From the NCBI GenBank assembly GCA_018715065.1, contig DVMJ01000077.1, forward strand, positions 1-43,243: 43,243 nt of DNA, in the 5' to 3' direction. This document shows positions 5,830 to 15,952 of the stretch, in pieces. Every line of letters starts with the position of its first letter. Position 1 is the stretch's first letter. The position numbers and the translations under genes are program-made. The notes below the pieces were generated by a model. It ran no database searches. It had not been told where the DNA came from and saw nothing but the letters and a program-made list of their open reading frames with translations. This DNA comes from Fimiplasma intestinipullorum. Its GTDB lineage: Bacteria; Bacillota_I; Bacilli_A; Erysipelotrichales; Coprobacillaceae.

Positions 5830-8463
5830 ATGAAAAGACAAGAAACGGATGACTATTCGTTGTCGATATCGGCAATATACGAGAAATACCAGACCAGTGC
5901 AGAAGGATTGAGTGATGACGTGGCCTTGGCTCGTTTAGAGCGAGATGGCAAAAATCGCCTGCGCCAAAAGCCTAAAAAGACGATATGGAAAATGTTAGTT
6001 GAACAGCTCTCCGATGTGATGGTGCTGATCTTGATTGCAGCAGCCATCTTGTCAATGGTCTTAAATGAATGGACCGAAGCCATTGTCATTTTGATCATTA
6101 TTGCTGTTGATGCCATCATTGGGATCGTGCAGGAGAAAAAGGCCATGGATGCGATGGAAGCCTTAAAGAATATGAGTGCACCGATGGCATTATGCCTTCG
6201 CGTAGGAGAAAAAAGTCATATTCCAGCTGAGGATCTGGTTGTTGGAGATGTTGTATTTATTGAAGCAGGGAGCATTGTACCGGCGGATCTACGCCTGGTT
6301 GAAAGTCATCAGCTGCAAATTCAGGAAGCGAGCCTGACGGGTGAATCTGTACCCGTGCATAAGGATGCCGATCATGTATGTGACAGTCAGACAGTTCTGG
6401 GGGATCGCTTAAACATGGCTTACACGTCTTCCATCGTGACCAATGGTAATGGGGAAGGCGTTGTCGTTGCAACAGGTATGGCTACAGAAGTTGGTCATAT
6501 CGCCCATTTGCTGGAGGAACAGGATGAGCTGGATACCCCATTAAAACGTAAATTGAATTCAGTAGGGAAAACGTTGAGTGTGGTCGGCATAGGCGTGTGT
6601 ATTGTCATGTTTATCATTGGTTACCTTTATGAGAAACCATTGGTACCTCTTTTGATGACCGCGATTTCTTTAGCTATCTCAATCATTCCGGAAGGCTTAC
6701 CAGCCACTGCAACGATTGTCATGGCATTGGGCGTTCAGCGGATGGCCAAACAGCATGCCTTAATGCGTCAGCTACCGGCTGTGGAAACCTTAGGCAGCGC
6801 CAGTGTGATCTGTTGTGATAAGACAGGCACATTGACGCAAAATAAGATGACGGTGACGCATCTGGCGATAGGGGTCAAGCCCTATACTTCGCTTCAAGAA
6901 ACCAATACGCAAACTCCTGCCTGTCGGCATCTGCTGCAGGCGGCCATCTTATGTAATAATGCGAGTCTGGATCCGGATCATCCCGGTGAGGTGCTGGGCG
7001 ATCCAACCGAAGGAGCGCTCTTGCATCTGGGCATGACCTGCGGCTTTGATCCGGAGCAGATGGCGGAACACTATCCCAAGGTATATGAACAGGCATTTGA
7101 TTCTGATCGCAAACGCATGAGTACGGTTCACCGGATGGATGATCATTGGATCGTTTATACCAAGGGCGCTGTGGATGGATTGCTGGCATTGTGCCGCTGG
7201 CGTTTAGAAGGAAACCAGATCGTGGAAATGCAAGAGACGGATCGCCAGTTGATCCTTGCACAAAGTGAGGATATGTCCGGGCAGGCGCTGCGCGTCTTAG
7301 GCTACGCGATGCGTGAATTGGATCAGATCCCGGATGAGGATGATGCGGATGTGGAAGCTGATCTCATCTATTTAGGAATGTCCGGCATGATCGATCCACC
7401 AAGAACAGAGGTTATTGAAGCCATTGAAACTTGCCATCAGGCAGGGATTCGTGTCGTGATGATCACCGGTGATCATCAGTCGACAGCCTTAGCGATTGCA
7501 CGTCAATTACATCTCTATCAGGAAGGCAATCTGATTATTTCCGGGACTGAGCTAGATCGGATGACGGATGAGCAGCTGGATGCAGTGGTTTCTAATGTGG
7601 CTGTTTTTGCCCGGGTCTCTCCAAGTGATAAACTGCGTATCATTTTATCATTGAAACGCGTTGGGGAGATTGCCGCTATGACAGGCGATGGTGTCAATGA
7701 TTCACCGGCTCTGAAAGCGGCTGATATTGGAATTGCCATGGGGAAGACCGGTACCGATGTCGCTAAAGATTCGGCAGATATGATCTTGATGGATGATAAT
7801 TTCACAACGATAGAGTATGCCATTCGCGAAGGACGCAGGGTCTATCGAAATATCCAAAAGGTCATTCAATTCCTATTGGCAGGAAATATCGCTGAGATAC
7901 TGACGTTATTTATTGCCACATTATTAAATTGGCAGGCACCTATCCTGGCCGTCCATGTACTGTTGATCAACCTGGCAACCGATACTTTGCCGGCCTTAGC
8001 TTTAGGGGTTGATCCAGCCAGTAAGAACATCATGCGTCATCAGCCGGTCAAATCCAATAGCTTATTTGAAAAAGGGTTGGTACAACGTGTGATCATGCAT
8101 GGCTGTTTTATCACTTTAGCGACGATCCTTGCTTATTTATACGGTCTTTATCAGGATGACTATAGTGCCGGCATGACCATGGCATTTTGTGTCCTAGCCA
8201 TCTCACAGCTATTTCATGCATTGAATCAGCGTTCAAATACGGAATCTATCTTTACTAGTGGAAATGGACATAATATCTGGTTGTTTTTAGCGATGCTGGC
8301 TTCAGCCTTGATTCTGGTCGTGGTCTTAGGCGTGCCATCCGTCCGCGCATTTTTCTCATTATCGTTATTGAGCTTATCACAGTGGGGGGTAGTGGTTCTA
8401 TTATCCTTATTGCCTTTAATTTTAGTAGAAGTCAATAAATGGATCATACGTCACCATCGTTAG
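5830..8463 (+). CDS. Calcium-transporting P-type ATPase (P2A)
   Basis: P2-type cation ATPase of 877 residues, normal for bacterial SERCA-like pumps. Landmarks in order: actuator loop LTGES, membrane segment M4 PEGLPAT, phosphorylated aspartate D330 in DKTGTLTQNKM, MITGDH, the hinge TGDGVNDSPALK, M5 with N-x-x-E (GNIAEILTLF) and M6 with N-x-x-T-D (NLATDTLPALALG). The acidic residues in M4, M5 and M6 match the calcium-binding set of SERCA, which favours Ca2+ over Na+ or H+, but Mn2+ or Mg2+ cannot be excluded. It would expel the cation at the plasma membrane using ATP. Its own promoter, overlapping dyad and structured leader imply ion-responsive control. It is monocistronic with a strong terminator. 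Confidence 0.93.
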   Translation: MKRQETDDYSLSISAIYEKYQTSAEGLSDDVALARLERDGKNRLRQKPKKTIWKMLVEQLSDVMVLILIAAAILSMVLNEWTEAIVILIIIAVDAIIGIVQEKKAMDAMEALKNMSAPMALCLRVGEKSHIPAEDLVVGDVVFIEAGSIVPADLRLVESHQLQIQEASLTGESVPVHKDADHVCDSQTVLGDRLNMAYTSSIVTNGNGEGVVVATGMATEVGHIAHLLEEQDELDTPLKRKLNSVGKTLSVVGIGVCIVMFIIGYLYEKPLVPLLMTAISLAISIIPEGLPATATIVMALGVQRMAKQHALMRQLPAVETLGSASVICCDKTGTLTQNKMTVTHLAIGVKPYTSLQETNTQTPACRHLLQAAILCNNASLDPDHPGEVLGDPTEGALLHLGMTCGFDPEQMAEHYPKVYEQAFDSDRKRMSTVHRMDDHWIVYTKGAVDGLLALCRWRLEGNQIVEMQETDRQLILAQSEDMSGQALRVLGYAMRELDQIPDEDDADVEADLIYLGMSGMIDPPRTEVIEAIETCHQAGIRVVMITGDHQSTALAIARQLHLYQEGNLIISGTELDRMTDEQLDAVVSNVAVFARVSPSDKLRIILSLKRVGEIAAMTGDGVNDSPALKAADIGIAMGKTGTDVAKDSADMILMDDNFTTIEYAIREGRRVYRNIQKVIQFLLAGNIAEILTLFIATLLNWQAPILAVHVLLINLATDTLPALALGVDPASKNIMRHQPVKSNSLFEKGLVQRVIMHGCFITLATILAYLYGLYQDDYSAGMTMAFCVLAISQLFHALNQRSNTESIFTSGNGHNIWLFLAMLASALILVVVLGVPSVRAFFSLSLLSLSQWGVVVLLSLLPLILVEVNKWIIRHHR

Positions 8464-8472
8464 TGATAGAGA

Positions 8473-8504
8473 GGGACATCAAATAAATGTGATGTCCCCT
8501 TTTT
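8473..8504 (+). terminator. Intrinsic terminator after the P-ATPase gene
   Basis: GGGACATCA (8473-8481) pairs perfectly with TGATGTCCC (8490-8498) around an 8-nt loop, followed by a short T run to 8504. Confidence 0.88.
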
Positions 8505-8576
8505 ATGAGATCATGATAGCTGGGATGTGATTGCTTTTATCAACCAGAGGAGATGTTCAGCGATTCTTTTGTGCCG

Positions 8577-8611
8577 AAAAAAACGGGTCACTCACTTAAA
8601 GTGTGACCCGT
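8577..8611 (-). terminator. Intrinsic terminator of the LTA-synthase-like gene
   Basis: ACGGGTCAC (8583-8591) pairs with GTGACCCGT (8603-8611). The A run 8577-8582 becomes a U tract on the minus strand. It lies 43 nt beyond the stop of the sulfatase gene. Confidence 0.85.
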
Positions 8612-8653
8612 CAAATGGATGCATACAGTTTTATTGATGGCAGTATGTTTTAT

Positions 8654-10495
8654 TTAAACATCATGATTACTAAAGTAATCCGTTTTTAAGATGGCCCAGT
8701 TTAAATCAAGCTTATCCCAAAAACGTTTGATTCTTTCCTGAACTTCTTCAGAGACGGTCATATCTGTTCCACCAATGTAATAAACTTCACCATCATAATA
8801 GGAACCATCGGCGAAACATACATATCCATTATCCTCAACTTGGAAGATATCCCTGCCTGCATAATAGCGATTGTCTGTAGAAATGCCAAATAGATTAAGA
8901 ATGGTTGGCAGGATATCTACGGTGCTGGTATATTTTGTCACTTCCATTGGTTCAATATCACTAGACCAGATAAAGAAAGGTGTATTGAATAATAAGTTGG
9001 CATCAGCTGTTCCTTTTAATTGTTCTTCTAATTCTGAATCAATGGTTCCGTACGCATAATGGTCAGTATAGAAAATCAGGACAGTGTCTTCAATTGAACC
9101 ATCTTCTGTCATTCGCTGAATTAATTCTTCGATAAATAACTCTGTTTCTTTCGCCTGAGCCATGCCGCATAAGTATGTGTCATCCTGGATCGTTTCTACT
9201 TCGCTGACTTCTTCTAAATGGGCCGCACAGGCATTGATTTCAGGAAAGAATGGTCCGTGACCACTGTAAGTAATGATGAAATCCATGAAAAGTTCATCAT
9301 GCATGATCACATCATAACCATTGATCATTTGGCTATCCATGGTGTAGTCCTCCATGTTCATATCTTCAAAATTATGATATTTTTCATAGCCAAAGGCCTG
9401 GTGAACCGCCTGACGATTGTAGATCTGTCCTCCGTTACTGTGGTAAGAATTGACGGTGTAGCCCGCATTTTTAAATTGATTGGCGAGTGATAAAGGATAG
9501 CTATTTTGGCTGAAAATGTATGAAGGAGCAGTTCCGTTAAGCGGTGGAACAAATCCGGTATTAGCAATATACTCTGTATTAAAGGTACGTCCGGTTGAGA
9601 AGGAAGCAGAATAATGATTGACAAAATTGATGCCTTCTTCTCTGAGTCGATAGAGCGTTGGCATATTTTGTTCAGTGATCATCCATTGATCGATGTTCTC
9701 TAGCTGAATCAGGATCAGATTCTTCCCTTCAAAAATACCGGTCATGGCATTATCCGAATATTCGGGCTCAGTACTTTCAACAAATTCATCTACCTGATTA
9801 ACGAGATCCTGATTGGCTAACTGGTTAATTGGCAGATAGGTCATGGCAAAGTTTTTAAAAGTGTATTGATACGAACCGCTCATCAGCAATGCTTTTGTCG
9901 TATCGTTGTAGCTTTCATAAACATACGACGGGGAGGTAGAGGCATTCCACAGGCTGGCATCGACGGATTCAGGATAGTTCAAATAATAGCCGCCTAGACA
10001 TCCAGCGACACCTAAGCCGAGAACTGCAGAAATACCATAACGAATTTTCCGTTTTTCCTCTTTCTGCATTAAAAAGCAGGCTAAGATCAATGCCGCCATC
10101 AGGATCAAGCCACCGGCAATGATCTTTATGGGTAGGGTAAAATAAGATAAATCTGCATATTGGAGCCCTTCCTCTGCCAGACTTAGATCCGCAAAGGAGA
10201 AAAACTTGTAGAAGAGATAAAAGTAGATTGTTTGACCATAGAGCAATACTAAAGAAAGGATCCCCATCGCAATTAAATAAATGCGTTTGAGAAAGATCTT
10301 AGGTAGTAAAGAGGCAATTAGTGTCAGGATAAAGCACCAGATCAGTACACAGCATAAAGTAAAAGGATTGTACATGTCCACAATACTGTATTCGATAAAA
10401 GCATTGCGCAAAACAAAATCGAATAAGAAGAAGACGATAAAACTGATCACGAGGTATCCGTGTTTTTTAAATAGGGATAAGATGGTTTTTTTCAC
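8654..10495 (-). CDS. LTA-synthase-family membrane sulfatase (phosphoglycerol transferase)
   Basis: Protein of 613 residues: five hydrophobic segments in about the first 170 residues, then an extracellular alkaline-phosphatase-like domain from about residue 255 (NLILIQLENID). The probable catalytic threonine is T304 in GRTFNTEY, equivalent to the GKTSD threonine of LtaS. A late metal-binding segment FYTDHYAYG is present. LtaS-type enzymes move glycerol phosphate from phosphatidylglycerol onto a growing lipoteichoic acid outside the cell. The family also contains primases and phosphoglycerol transferases acting on other glycans, so the precise acceptor is open. The start is GTG, with AAAGGA about 8 nt upstream. 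It is monocistronic, next to the glycan island and divergent from its first gene. Confidence 0.88.
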   Translation of the reverse strand: MKKTILSLFKKHGYLVISFIVFFLFDFVLRNAFIEYSIVDMYNPFTLCCVLIWCFILTLIASLLPKIFLKRIYLIAMGILSLVLLYGQTIYFYLFYKFFSFADLSLAEEGLQYADLSYFTLPIKIIAGGLILMAALILACFLMQKEEKRKIRYGISAVLGLGVAGCLGGYYLNYPESVDASLWNASTSPSYVYESYNDTTKALLMSGSYQYTFKNFAMTYLPINQLANQDLVNQVDEFVESTEPEYSDNAMTGIFEGKNLILIQLENIDQWMITEQNMPTLYRLREEGINFVNHYSASFSTGRTFNTEYIANTGFVPPLNGTAPSYIFSQNSYPLSLANQFKNAGYTVNSYHSNGGQIYNRQAVHQAFGYEKYHNFEDMNMEDYTMDSQMINGYDVIMHDELFMDFIITYSGHGPFFPEINACAAHLEEVSEVETIQDDTYLCGMAQAKETELFIEELIQRMTEDGSIEDTVLIFYTDHYAYGTIDSELEEQLKGTADANLLFNTPFFIWSSDIEPMEVTKYTSTVDILPTILNLFGISTDNRYYAGRDIFQVEDNGYVCFADGSYYDGEVYYIGGTDMTVSEEVQERIKRFWDKLDLNWAILKTDYFSNHDV

Positions 10496-10550
10496 TTACA
10501 TATTCCTTTCTGTCTATTTCTTTTACATTAATTTAACTATCTAACTATTT

Positions 10551-10578
10551 ATTTTAACATTAAATTATTTTTTTTCAA
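10551..10578 (-). promoter_or_regulatory. Promoter of the LTA-synthase-like gene
   Basis: Read on the minus strand: TTGAAA (10578-10573), 16-nt spacer, TAAAAT (10556-10551) with extended TG. It leaves a leader of about 50 nt before the GTG start. Confidence 0.6.
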
Positions 10579-10788
10579 CAGTCTCGACTGATTTTCTTCT
10601 TTTTTTGTCAATTATACCTTGCTTGCACATAATTTTATCAATATGATGCGTTAATCTAGTCAAACTGACTCTCTTCATATGAAAAAAAGTGAATCAGCGA
10701 CTTGTCCTGAGACTTGCCTGGAATATTTTATGATGAATGGAACACGCTTTTTCTAATCTCTAAAAATGGAAAACACCTGTATTAAAAT

Positions 10789-10817
10789 TTGTATAACGAA
10801 AAGGAGTGTGGTATAAT
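10789..10817 (+). promoter_or_regulatory. Promoter of glycan block A
   Basis: TTGTAT (10789-10794), 17-nt spacer, perfect TATAAT (10812-10817) preceded by extended TG (TGGTATAAT). It is about 40 nt upstream of the first gene and probably drives the ten-gene run to 20494. Confidence 0.82.
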
Positions 10818-10856
10818 CGTTAATGTTTAAATTGATTTGAAAAAGGAGTTTTGAGG

Positions 10857-12326
10857 ATGCAGAAGTCTTTATCTAAAAATGCCTTTTATAAAGCAGTCCT
10901 AAATGTTTTTAATTTAATTGTGCCGCTTCTTGTGAATCCATATATCATGAATGTACTGGATGTAGAATTATATGGCGCTTATAATCGTGTTTATGCTGAA
11001 TTCACGGTTTTTTTGACGCTAGGTGCTTTTGGTATTTACAATTATGGCGTTCGTGAGATCAGTCAGGTTCGATCTCATCCTGATAAGGTCAACCGGCTAT
11101 TTACGAGCCTGTTTGTGATTGGTGTCCTAGCGAACGTGGTCGTAGGCATCATTTATGTGATTTATTTTTCGATGGTCTCCAGCGGGATTGATTTCTATAT
11201 TTATGCGATTATGATGATTCAATTAGTCGGCAATATGTTTTATATTGAATTTATCAATGAAGCAGCTGAAAACTATCGCTTTATTACGGTTAAAACGATA
11301 CTGATCAGAATTGGCTATCTGGTTTCGATTTTTTTATTCGTTCGAAAGCCAACGGATATCCTGCCTTATACAGCCGTTGTCTGTCTGACGGTCTTCCTCA
11401 ATAATTTTGTCAGTTTTGTTTATTTGAAACGCAGTTTGCATTTTGTATGGAAGCATGTCTCCATCGTGCGCCACCTTGTTCCTTTGATTATTGCGTTGAT
11501 CCTGGCTAATGTTGAAATTTTATATGGTCAGTTAGACAAATTGATGATTGGCCGCTATTTGGGAGATGTGGAAGTCAGTTATTATGTGATTCCAACGACG
11601 TTGATCGGGATGATCTCTACGGTGCCTCTTTCGTTAGTTTCGGTGGCAATTCCGCGACTGTCAACGATGATTGGAGAAGGAGATCGGGATGGTTACGTTT
11701 CTGTTTTGAATCAGACTAGAGACGTCTTTTTCGCGATGCTCACACCGATGTGCTTGGGTGTAGTTATTTTGGCACCTGAAATTATGCAAATCTATGGTGG
11801 TGATAATTATGCAGGTTGCTGGCCGGTCTTAGTGATTGCAGCTTTGATTCGTTTATTTGGATTTGGTAATCAGTCGATTGTGATGAATTTGATGATGTAT
11901 ATCAACGGGCTGGAGAAAAAGATGGTTTGGCTTTTGGGTCTTTTTGGGTTTGTGAATCTGGGGATGAATGTCGTTCTTATTTGGACCGGGCTTTTCACAA
12001 CAGAAACGGCCTTGTTCACGACGGGGATTGCCACTATTCTCTTTAGTGTGGTTGCCTTCCGTTATACGGTCAAAGTTCTGCATTTACCAATCAAGATGAT
12101 TTCTTCTTCACAAGTCAAATATTTGCTTGTCTCTGTTTTGTTTATCCCAGTCGGTATAGTTATGAAGATGCTGCCTGGAGGAGCTATCGTTCATGCTGTG
12201 TTGACGATGATTCCATGTATTTTACTATATGGTTTGGCTCTGTATTATTGGCAGGATGACTTATTAGTCTTGATCTTAAAGAAGTGTAAGCTGGAACGCT
12301 TCCTTCCTAAACAAACGAAAAAGTAA
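10857..12326 (+). CDS. Wzx-type polysaccharide flippase (block A)
   Basis: Integral membrane protein of 489 residues with about 12-14 hydrophobic segments and the MOP-superfamily opening NAFYKAVLNVFNLIVPLLVNPYI. It includes the inner segment around LYGQLDKLMIGRYLGDVEVSYY, common to Wzx/RfbX flippases. It would move undecaprenyl-diphosphate-linked repeat units across the plasma membrane. The ATG at 10857 is used because AAGGAG is 8 nt upstream; a TTG two codons earlier has no proper site. First gene of block A, 14 nt before the GT2 gene. It is clearly different in sequence from the other two flippases in the window. Confidence 0.92.
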   Translation: MQKSLSKNAFYKAVLNVFNLIVPLLVNPYIMNVLDVELYGAYNRVYAEFTVFLTLGAFGIYNYGVREISQVRSHPDKVNRLFTSLFVIGVLANVVVGIIYVIYFSMVSSGIDFYIYAIMMIQLVGNMFYIEFINEAAENYRFITVKTILIRIGYLVSIFLFVRKPTDILPYTAVVCLTVFLNNFVSFVYLKRSLHFVWKHVSIVRHLVPLIIALILANVEILYGQLDKLMIGRYLGDVEVSYYVIPTTLIGMISTVPLSLVSVAIPRLSTMIGEGDRDGYVSVLNQTRDVFFAMLTPMCLGVVILAPEIMQIYGGDNYAGCWPVLVIAALIRLFGFGNQSIVMNLMMYINGLEKKMVWLLGLFGFVNLGMNVVLIWTGLFTTETALFTTGIATILFSVVAFRYTVKVLHLPIKMISSSQVKYLLVSVLFIPVGIVMKMLPGGAIVHAVLTMIPCILLYGLALYYWQDDLLVLILKKCKLERFLPKQTKK

Positions 12327-12340
12327 AGGAGTGTGGATCC

Positions 12341-13312
12341 ATGCCATTAGTGAGTATCATTGTACCGGTTTATAATACCGGTGCATATCTTCAAGAATGT
12401 CTTGACCATTTGGTTGGGCAGACGTTAGAGGATATAGAAATTATTGTGATCAATGACGGATCAACGGATGAAAGTGAAAAGATCATTCAGAATTATGTTA
12501 GGCGTTATCCTCACTTGTATTACTATGCGCGTGAGAACCATGGCATCAGTTATACGCGTAATCAGGGGATTCAACTTGCTTCAGGTAAATATCTGATGTT
12601 TGTTGACAGTGATGATTATTTGGCTCTGGATGCCTGTGAAAAGTTAGTGGAAGTGGCCAGAAAAAGTCAGGCTGAAGTTACGGTTTGCGATTTTTATGAA
12701 TTTAATACTGAAGATAAGAAATTGAATTCTCTACCCGATTTTACCGTCACTTCTCTGACGGAGTCTCCTTCTCTGTTGTTCGATATTAATTCCAGTCCCT
12801 GGAATAAGCTGTATTTGCGTTCTTTTATCGTAGAAAATCAGATTGTCTTTCCAGAAAATCTGAAGTATGAAGATACTGTCTTTGTTTTAAAGGCACTCTA
12901 TCTAGCCAATAAGATCAGTAAATGTCAGGAAGCTTTAGTTTACTATCGGGTACGTGAAGGAAGCGAAACAATGGTGATGAATGAAAGAGTATTTGATATT
13001 TTTCCTATCCTTGATCAGGTGAACACTATCTTTCAGTCATCAAAGTCCGAAACACTGCGGCATTATTTGACTTTCTTCAACATTAATCGCTTAACGGTTT
13101 ACAATTTGCAGCAGGTCTATCAGCCAAATGAAGAAACGGCTCAGCGTTTTATCCAGGAAAGCTTTGCTTATTTAGATCAGCATTTTCCCGATTGGAAACA
13201 TAATCGTCCCTTTCGTCAGCACAATTCATGGGTCAAATGGATCCTGAAGCGGTCTCCATGGCTGACCAAGCGCGTTGTTTCGATCCTTAGAAAGCGGGTG
13301 AAAACGTCATGA
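12341..13312 (+). CDS. Family 2 glycosyltransferase (block A)
   Basis: Protein of 323 residues with a GT-A domain. It begins VSIIVPVYNTGAYLQECLDHL, followed by INDGSTDES (nucleotide binding) and the DxD-type VDSDDYL that coordinates the metal and UDP-sugar. The C-terminal 120 residues are basic and helical. Probably cytoplasmic, adding one sugar to the lipid-linked repeat unit; donor and acceptor cannot be read. The ATG follows AAAGGAG by 9 nt. The stop overlaps the next start by 4 bp, implying coupled translation. Confidence 0.93.
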   Translation: MPLVSIIVPVYNTGAYLQECLDHLVGQTLEDIEIIVINDGSTDESEKIIQNYVRRYPHLYYYARENHGISYTRNQGIQLASGKYLMFVDSDDYLALDACEKLVEVARKSQAEVTVCDFYEFNTEDKKLNSLPDFTVTSLTESPSLLFDINSSPWNKLYLRSFIVENQIVFPENLKYEDTVFVLKALYLANKISKCQEALVYYRVREGSETMVMNERVFDIFPILDQVNTIFQSSKSETLRHYLTFFNINRLTVYNLQQVYQPNEETAQRFIQESFAYLDQHFPDWKHNRPFRQHNSWVKWILKRSPWLTKRVVSILRKRVKTS

Positions 13313-14463
13313 AACCTGTCGTTCATATCATTGCCATGCATCTAGCCTATGGAGGTGTCGAGAAGGCGGTTTGTGCGATGGCGAATTTATTTATCGAGCT
13401 GGGATATCCAGTCAAGCTGATCTGCACCTATCGGATGCCTGACGCTCCCGCTTATCCGTTGGATGATCGGGTGGAGGTCACTTATTTATTAAAGGATATT
13501 CCTAATCGTCAGGAGTTTAAAGCGAGTATTGCTTCGCATAATCCTTTTAAGATCTTCAAAGAAGGGCTGCGCAGTGTGAAGATCCTGTATCAGAAAAAAA
13601 CACGTGTGAAGAAAGCTATCATGTCCATTCAGGATGGCATTATTATCACAACGCGGCATGAAGATTCACTGGTATTATCGGAACATGGTGCAAAGTCAGT
13701 CTACAAGATTGCCCAGCTGCACCATGATCATGAGTTTAAGGAAAATTTTGTCGATGGATTTCAACATCACTATCAAGGCATTGACTGCTTCTGCCTTTTG
13801 ACAGATCAGCTTCGTGATGAGGTCGAACAAATGATGCGTGAGGGTGGAAACCAACATACGCGTTGTGTGACGGTACCTAATTTTGTCGATGATTATCCTA
13901 AGACTGTTCACTGGGGAGATGATCGTCACGGCTGTATAGCGGTTGGACGTCTGCATCCGGTCAAGGGTTTTGAGCGGATGATCAGGCTTTTCCAGGCGAT
14001 TCATGAGATGCTTCCTGATGAGGAACTCACGATCTTAGGTGATGGGGAACAAATGCCTGTTTTAAAGGAACTTGTTCATTCTTTAAAACTGGAGGGATGT
14101 GTTCATCTTGTCGGTGCCAAGAAGGCCGATGAAGTGGCGGCTTATATGGAGCACGCGAAGCTCTATTTAATGACTTCCCATTCTGAAGGATTACCATTTG
14201 TATTGATTGAAGCCCAATCACATGGACTGGGAACGGTTGCTTATGATGTGCGCGTGGGTCCACGTGCAGTGATTCATGAAGGAGAAGACGGATATCTGAT
14301 TGCCGATGATGACCAGGCATCTTTTGTCCAAAAAGTGACAGAAGTGCTTGCTTCAAATCCGGAATGCCAGCGCCTAGGCATGAAGGCTTATGTGAATGGT
14401 CAGTACTATACAAAAGATAACGTTAAAAAAATATGGCAGAAAGTTTTAGAAAGAGAGGTCTGA
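13309..14463 (+). CDS. Family 4 glycosyltransferase (block A)
   Basis: Protein of 384 residues with the two-domain GT-B fold of family GT4. The N-terminal domain opens with HIIAMHLAYGGVEKAV. The C-terminal nucleotide domain starts around IAVGRLHPVKGFERMI and contains LTILGDGEQ. The donor-binding segment is EGLPFVLIEAQSHG, carrying the conserved E-x7-E pattern. It is a retaining transferase acting on the cytoplasmic face. It overlaps the preceding GT2 gene by ATGA. The sugar specificity is unknown. Confidence 0.93.
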   Translation: MKPVVHIIAMHLAYGGVEKAVCAMANLFIELGYPVKLICTYRMPDAPAYPLDDRVEVTYLLKDIPNRQEFKASIASHNPFKIFKEGLRSVKILYQKKTRVKKAIMSIQDGIIITTRHEDSLVLSEHGAKSVYKIAQLHHDHEFKENFVDGFQHHYQGIDCFCLLTDQLRDEVEQMMREGGNQHTRCVTVPNFVDDYPKTVHWGDDRHGCIAVGRLHPVKGFERMIRLFQAIHEMLPDEELTILGDGEQMPVLKELVHSLKLEGCVHLVGAKKADEVAAYMEHAKLYLMTSHSEGLPFVLIEAQSHGLGTVAYDVRVGPRAVIHEGEDGYLIADDDQASFVQKVTEVLASNPECQRLGMKAYVNGQYYTKDNVKKIWQKVLEREV

Positions 14464-14473
14464 AGGAATTAAG

Positions 14474-15952
14474 ATGGAATTCGATATCAAAGATATTTTA
14501 AAAAGATACTGGTTTAGTATCCTCATCATGGCTCAGCCGATTCTTGACATTATTGCTTATTTCCAACAGGATAATGTGATTGGTTCGGCAGCGGGTTATT
14601 TGCGTTTAGTGGTTATGGTCATTTTGCCAATCATGGTTCTCTTTAAAACCAAAAAGAAAAAAAGCTTCTTAGCGTGGTTAGCCGTGATCGGCATTTATTG
14701 TGTCTTACATATTGCGAATTGCTTTAGAGTTGGTTATATCAGTATTTTCCAGGATGTGGCTTACATGGCTCGCGTCATTCAAATGCCAGTCATTACGATT
14801 TCGTTGATCTATTATTTTGAAGAAGATCATGCTGCGGTCAATCATCAGATTGAGAAAAGTTTCTATTTTAACTCTGTCTTGATTTTTGTTTCTGTCATCA
14901 TTGCTTTTTTGACAGGAACAGGAGAATATACTTATGTGCTTTATGATGCTGGGTTAAAGGGTTGGTTCCAAAATGCGAATGGACAGAGTATCATCCTTGC
15001 CAGCTTGATTCCATTCATGCTGTCTTATAGCTTAAAGAAAAAGAAATTCATTTTTCTTCTTTTAACTTCTGTTTTCTCATGGTTTATTTTGATTTCCAAT
15101 GGTACAAAAGTGGACTACTATGCCATCTTTATTATTTTTGGAGGCTATTTCATTTATCTGATCTTCGAATATTGGGTGATTCGTAAGGAAAATAAGAAAC
15201 TCAACCTTCCTGCGCTTTGTTTGTTTGCCCTCCTCATGGTGGTATCTGTCGTAGGCTATGACTATACGCCTAGAGCGAAGGTTGATCTAGGAAACACAAC
15301 CGCTCGTGAGGACGAGAATGTGGAGATGAATGAGGCCTTGAGTTCTATTCAGAATTCTGGCGAATCGATGACCATTGAGGAAATGATGGCTGATCCGGAA
15401 ATTAAGGATGAATTATTGACTTATCTGACTCCTAAATTACCGCCGATCATGGTGGATCGTTTCGGAGCAGAGCGTGTTTTGGTTGAAGGTTATGGCTATA
15501 TTCCAGATGCTTATATGCTGGCGGATACACGGGCCAATAAAGTGCGTTTTGCCCAGATGCTTTGGTCAGATTCAGATATGTTGACGCGGTTAGTCGGATT
15601 CGAGTATTCGAATGTGATCGATTATGTAGGAAATGAAGGAACCTATGATCTGGAAAACGATTATCCTGCTTTATTCTACTACTATGGTTATTTGGGTTGT
15701 GGGCTTTACTTATTATTCCTTGGCTACTTTGTTTTCCGTCTAGCTCGTAAAGTTATTTTTGATTTTAAAAATAGTGTCAACCTCTTTAATTTCTCACTGT
15801 TGCTTGTATTTGGGATCCAGCTGTTTGCAGCCCAGTTATCGGGAGCCATCCTAAGAAGACCGAATGTTTCTATATATTTGAGTATTGTACTGATGTTGAT
15901 CTATTTCCAGACAGATCATTGGAAAAAAGTGAAGGAGGATACCCATGCGTGA
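14474..15952 (+). CDS. Wzy-like O-antigen polymerase/ligase (block A)
   Basis: Protein of 492 residues with about ten membrane segments and one long extracytoplasmic loop (about residues 270-400, polar, including NTTAREDENVEMNEAL). That is the usual topology of Wzy polymerases and O-antigen-ligase-like proteins. Such enzymes join flipped repeat units on the outer face of the membrane. Sequence conservation in the family is low, so the call rests on topology and on sitting between a flippase, glycosyltransferases and TagA. AAGGA lies 6 nt before the ATG. Its 3' end overlaps tagA by 8 bp. Confidence 0.78.
   Translation: MEFDIKDILKRYWFSILIMAQPILDIIAYFQQDNVIGSAAGYLRLVVMVILPIMVLFKTKKKKSFLAWLAVIGIYCVLHIANCFRVGYISIFQDVAYMARVIQMPVITISLIYYFEEDHAAVNHQIEKSFYFNSVLIFVSVIIAFLTGTGEYTYVLYDAGLKGWFQNANGQSIILASLIPFMLSYSLKKKKFIFLLLTSVFSWFILISNGTKVDYYAIFIIFGGYFIYLIFEYWVIRKENKKLNLPALCLFALLMVVSVVGYDYTPRAKVDLGNTTAREDENVEMNEALSSIQNSGESMTIEEMMADPEIKDELLTYLTPKLPPIMVDRFGAERVLVEGYGYIPDAYMLADTRANKVRFAQMLWSDSDMLTRLVGFEYSNVIDYVGNEGTYDLENDYPALFYYYGYLGCGLYLLFLGYFVFRLARKVIFDFKNSVNLFNFSLLLVFGIQLFAAQLSGAILRRPNVSIYLSIVLMLIYFQTDHWKKVKEDTHA

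Larger units (their letters stand above)
10496..10856. promoter_or_regulatory. Divergent intergenic region between ltaS-like gene and glycan block A
   Basis: Apart from two divergent promoters (10551-10578 minus and 10789-10817 plus, listed separately) I see no coding frame of note. A short dyad CAGTC-TC-GACTG lies at 10579-10590, just upstream of the minus -35. The region 10600-10788 is AT-rich without recognised elements. Confidence 0.6.

Noticed and set aside
6875..7261. Long antisense reading frames within the P-ATPase, glf, GT4 and NeuA regions
   Set aside because: They mirror strongly conserved genes on the other strand, and lack ribosome sites and recognisable domains.
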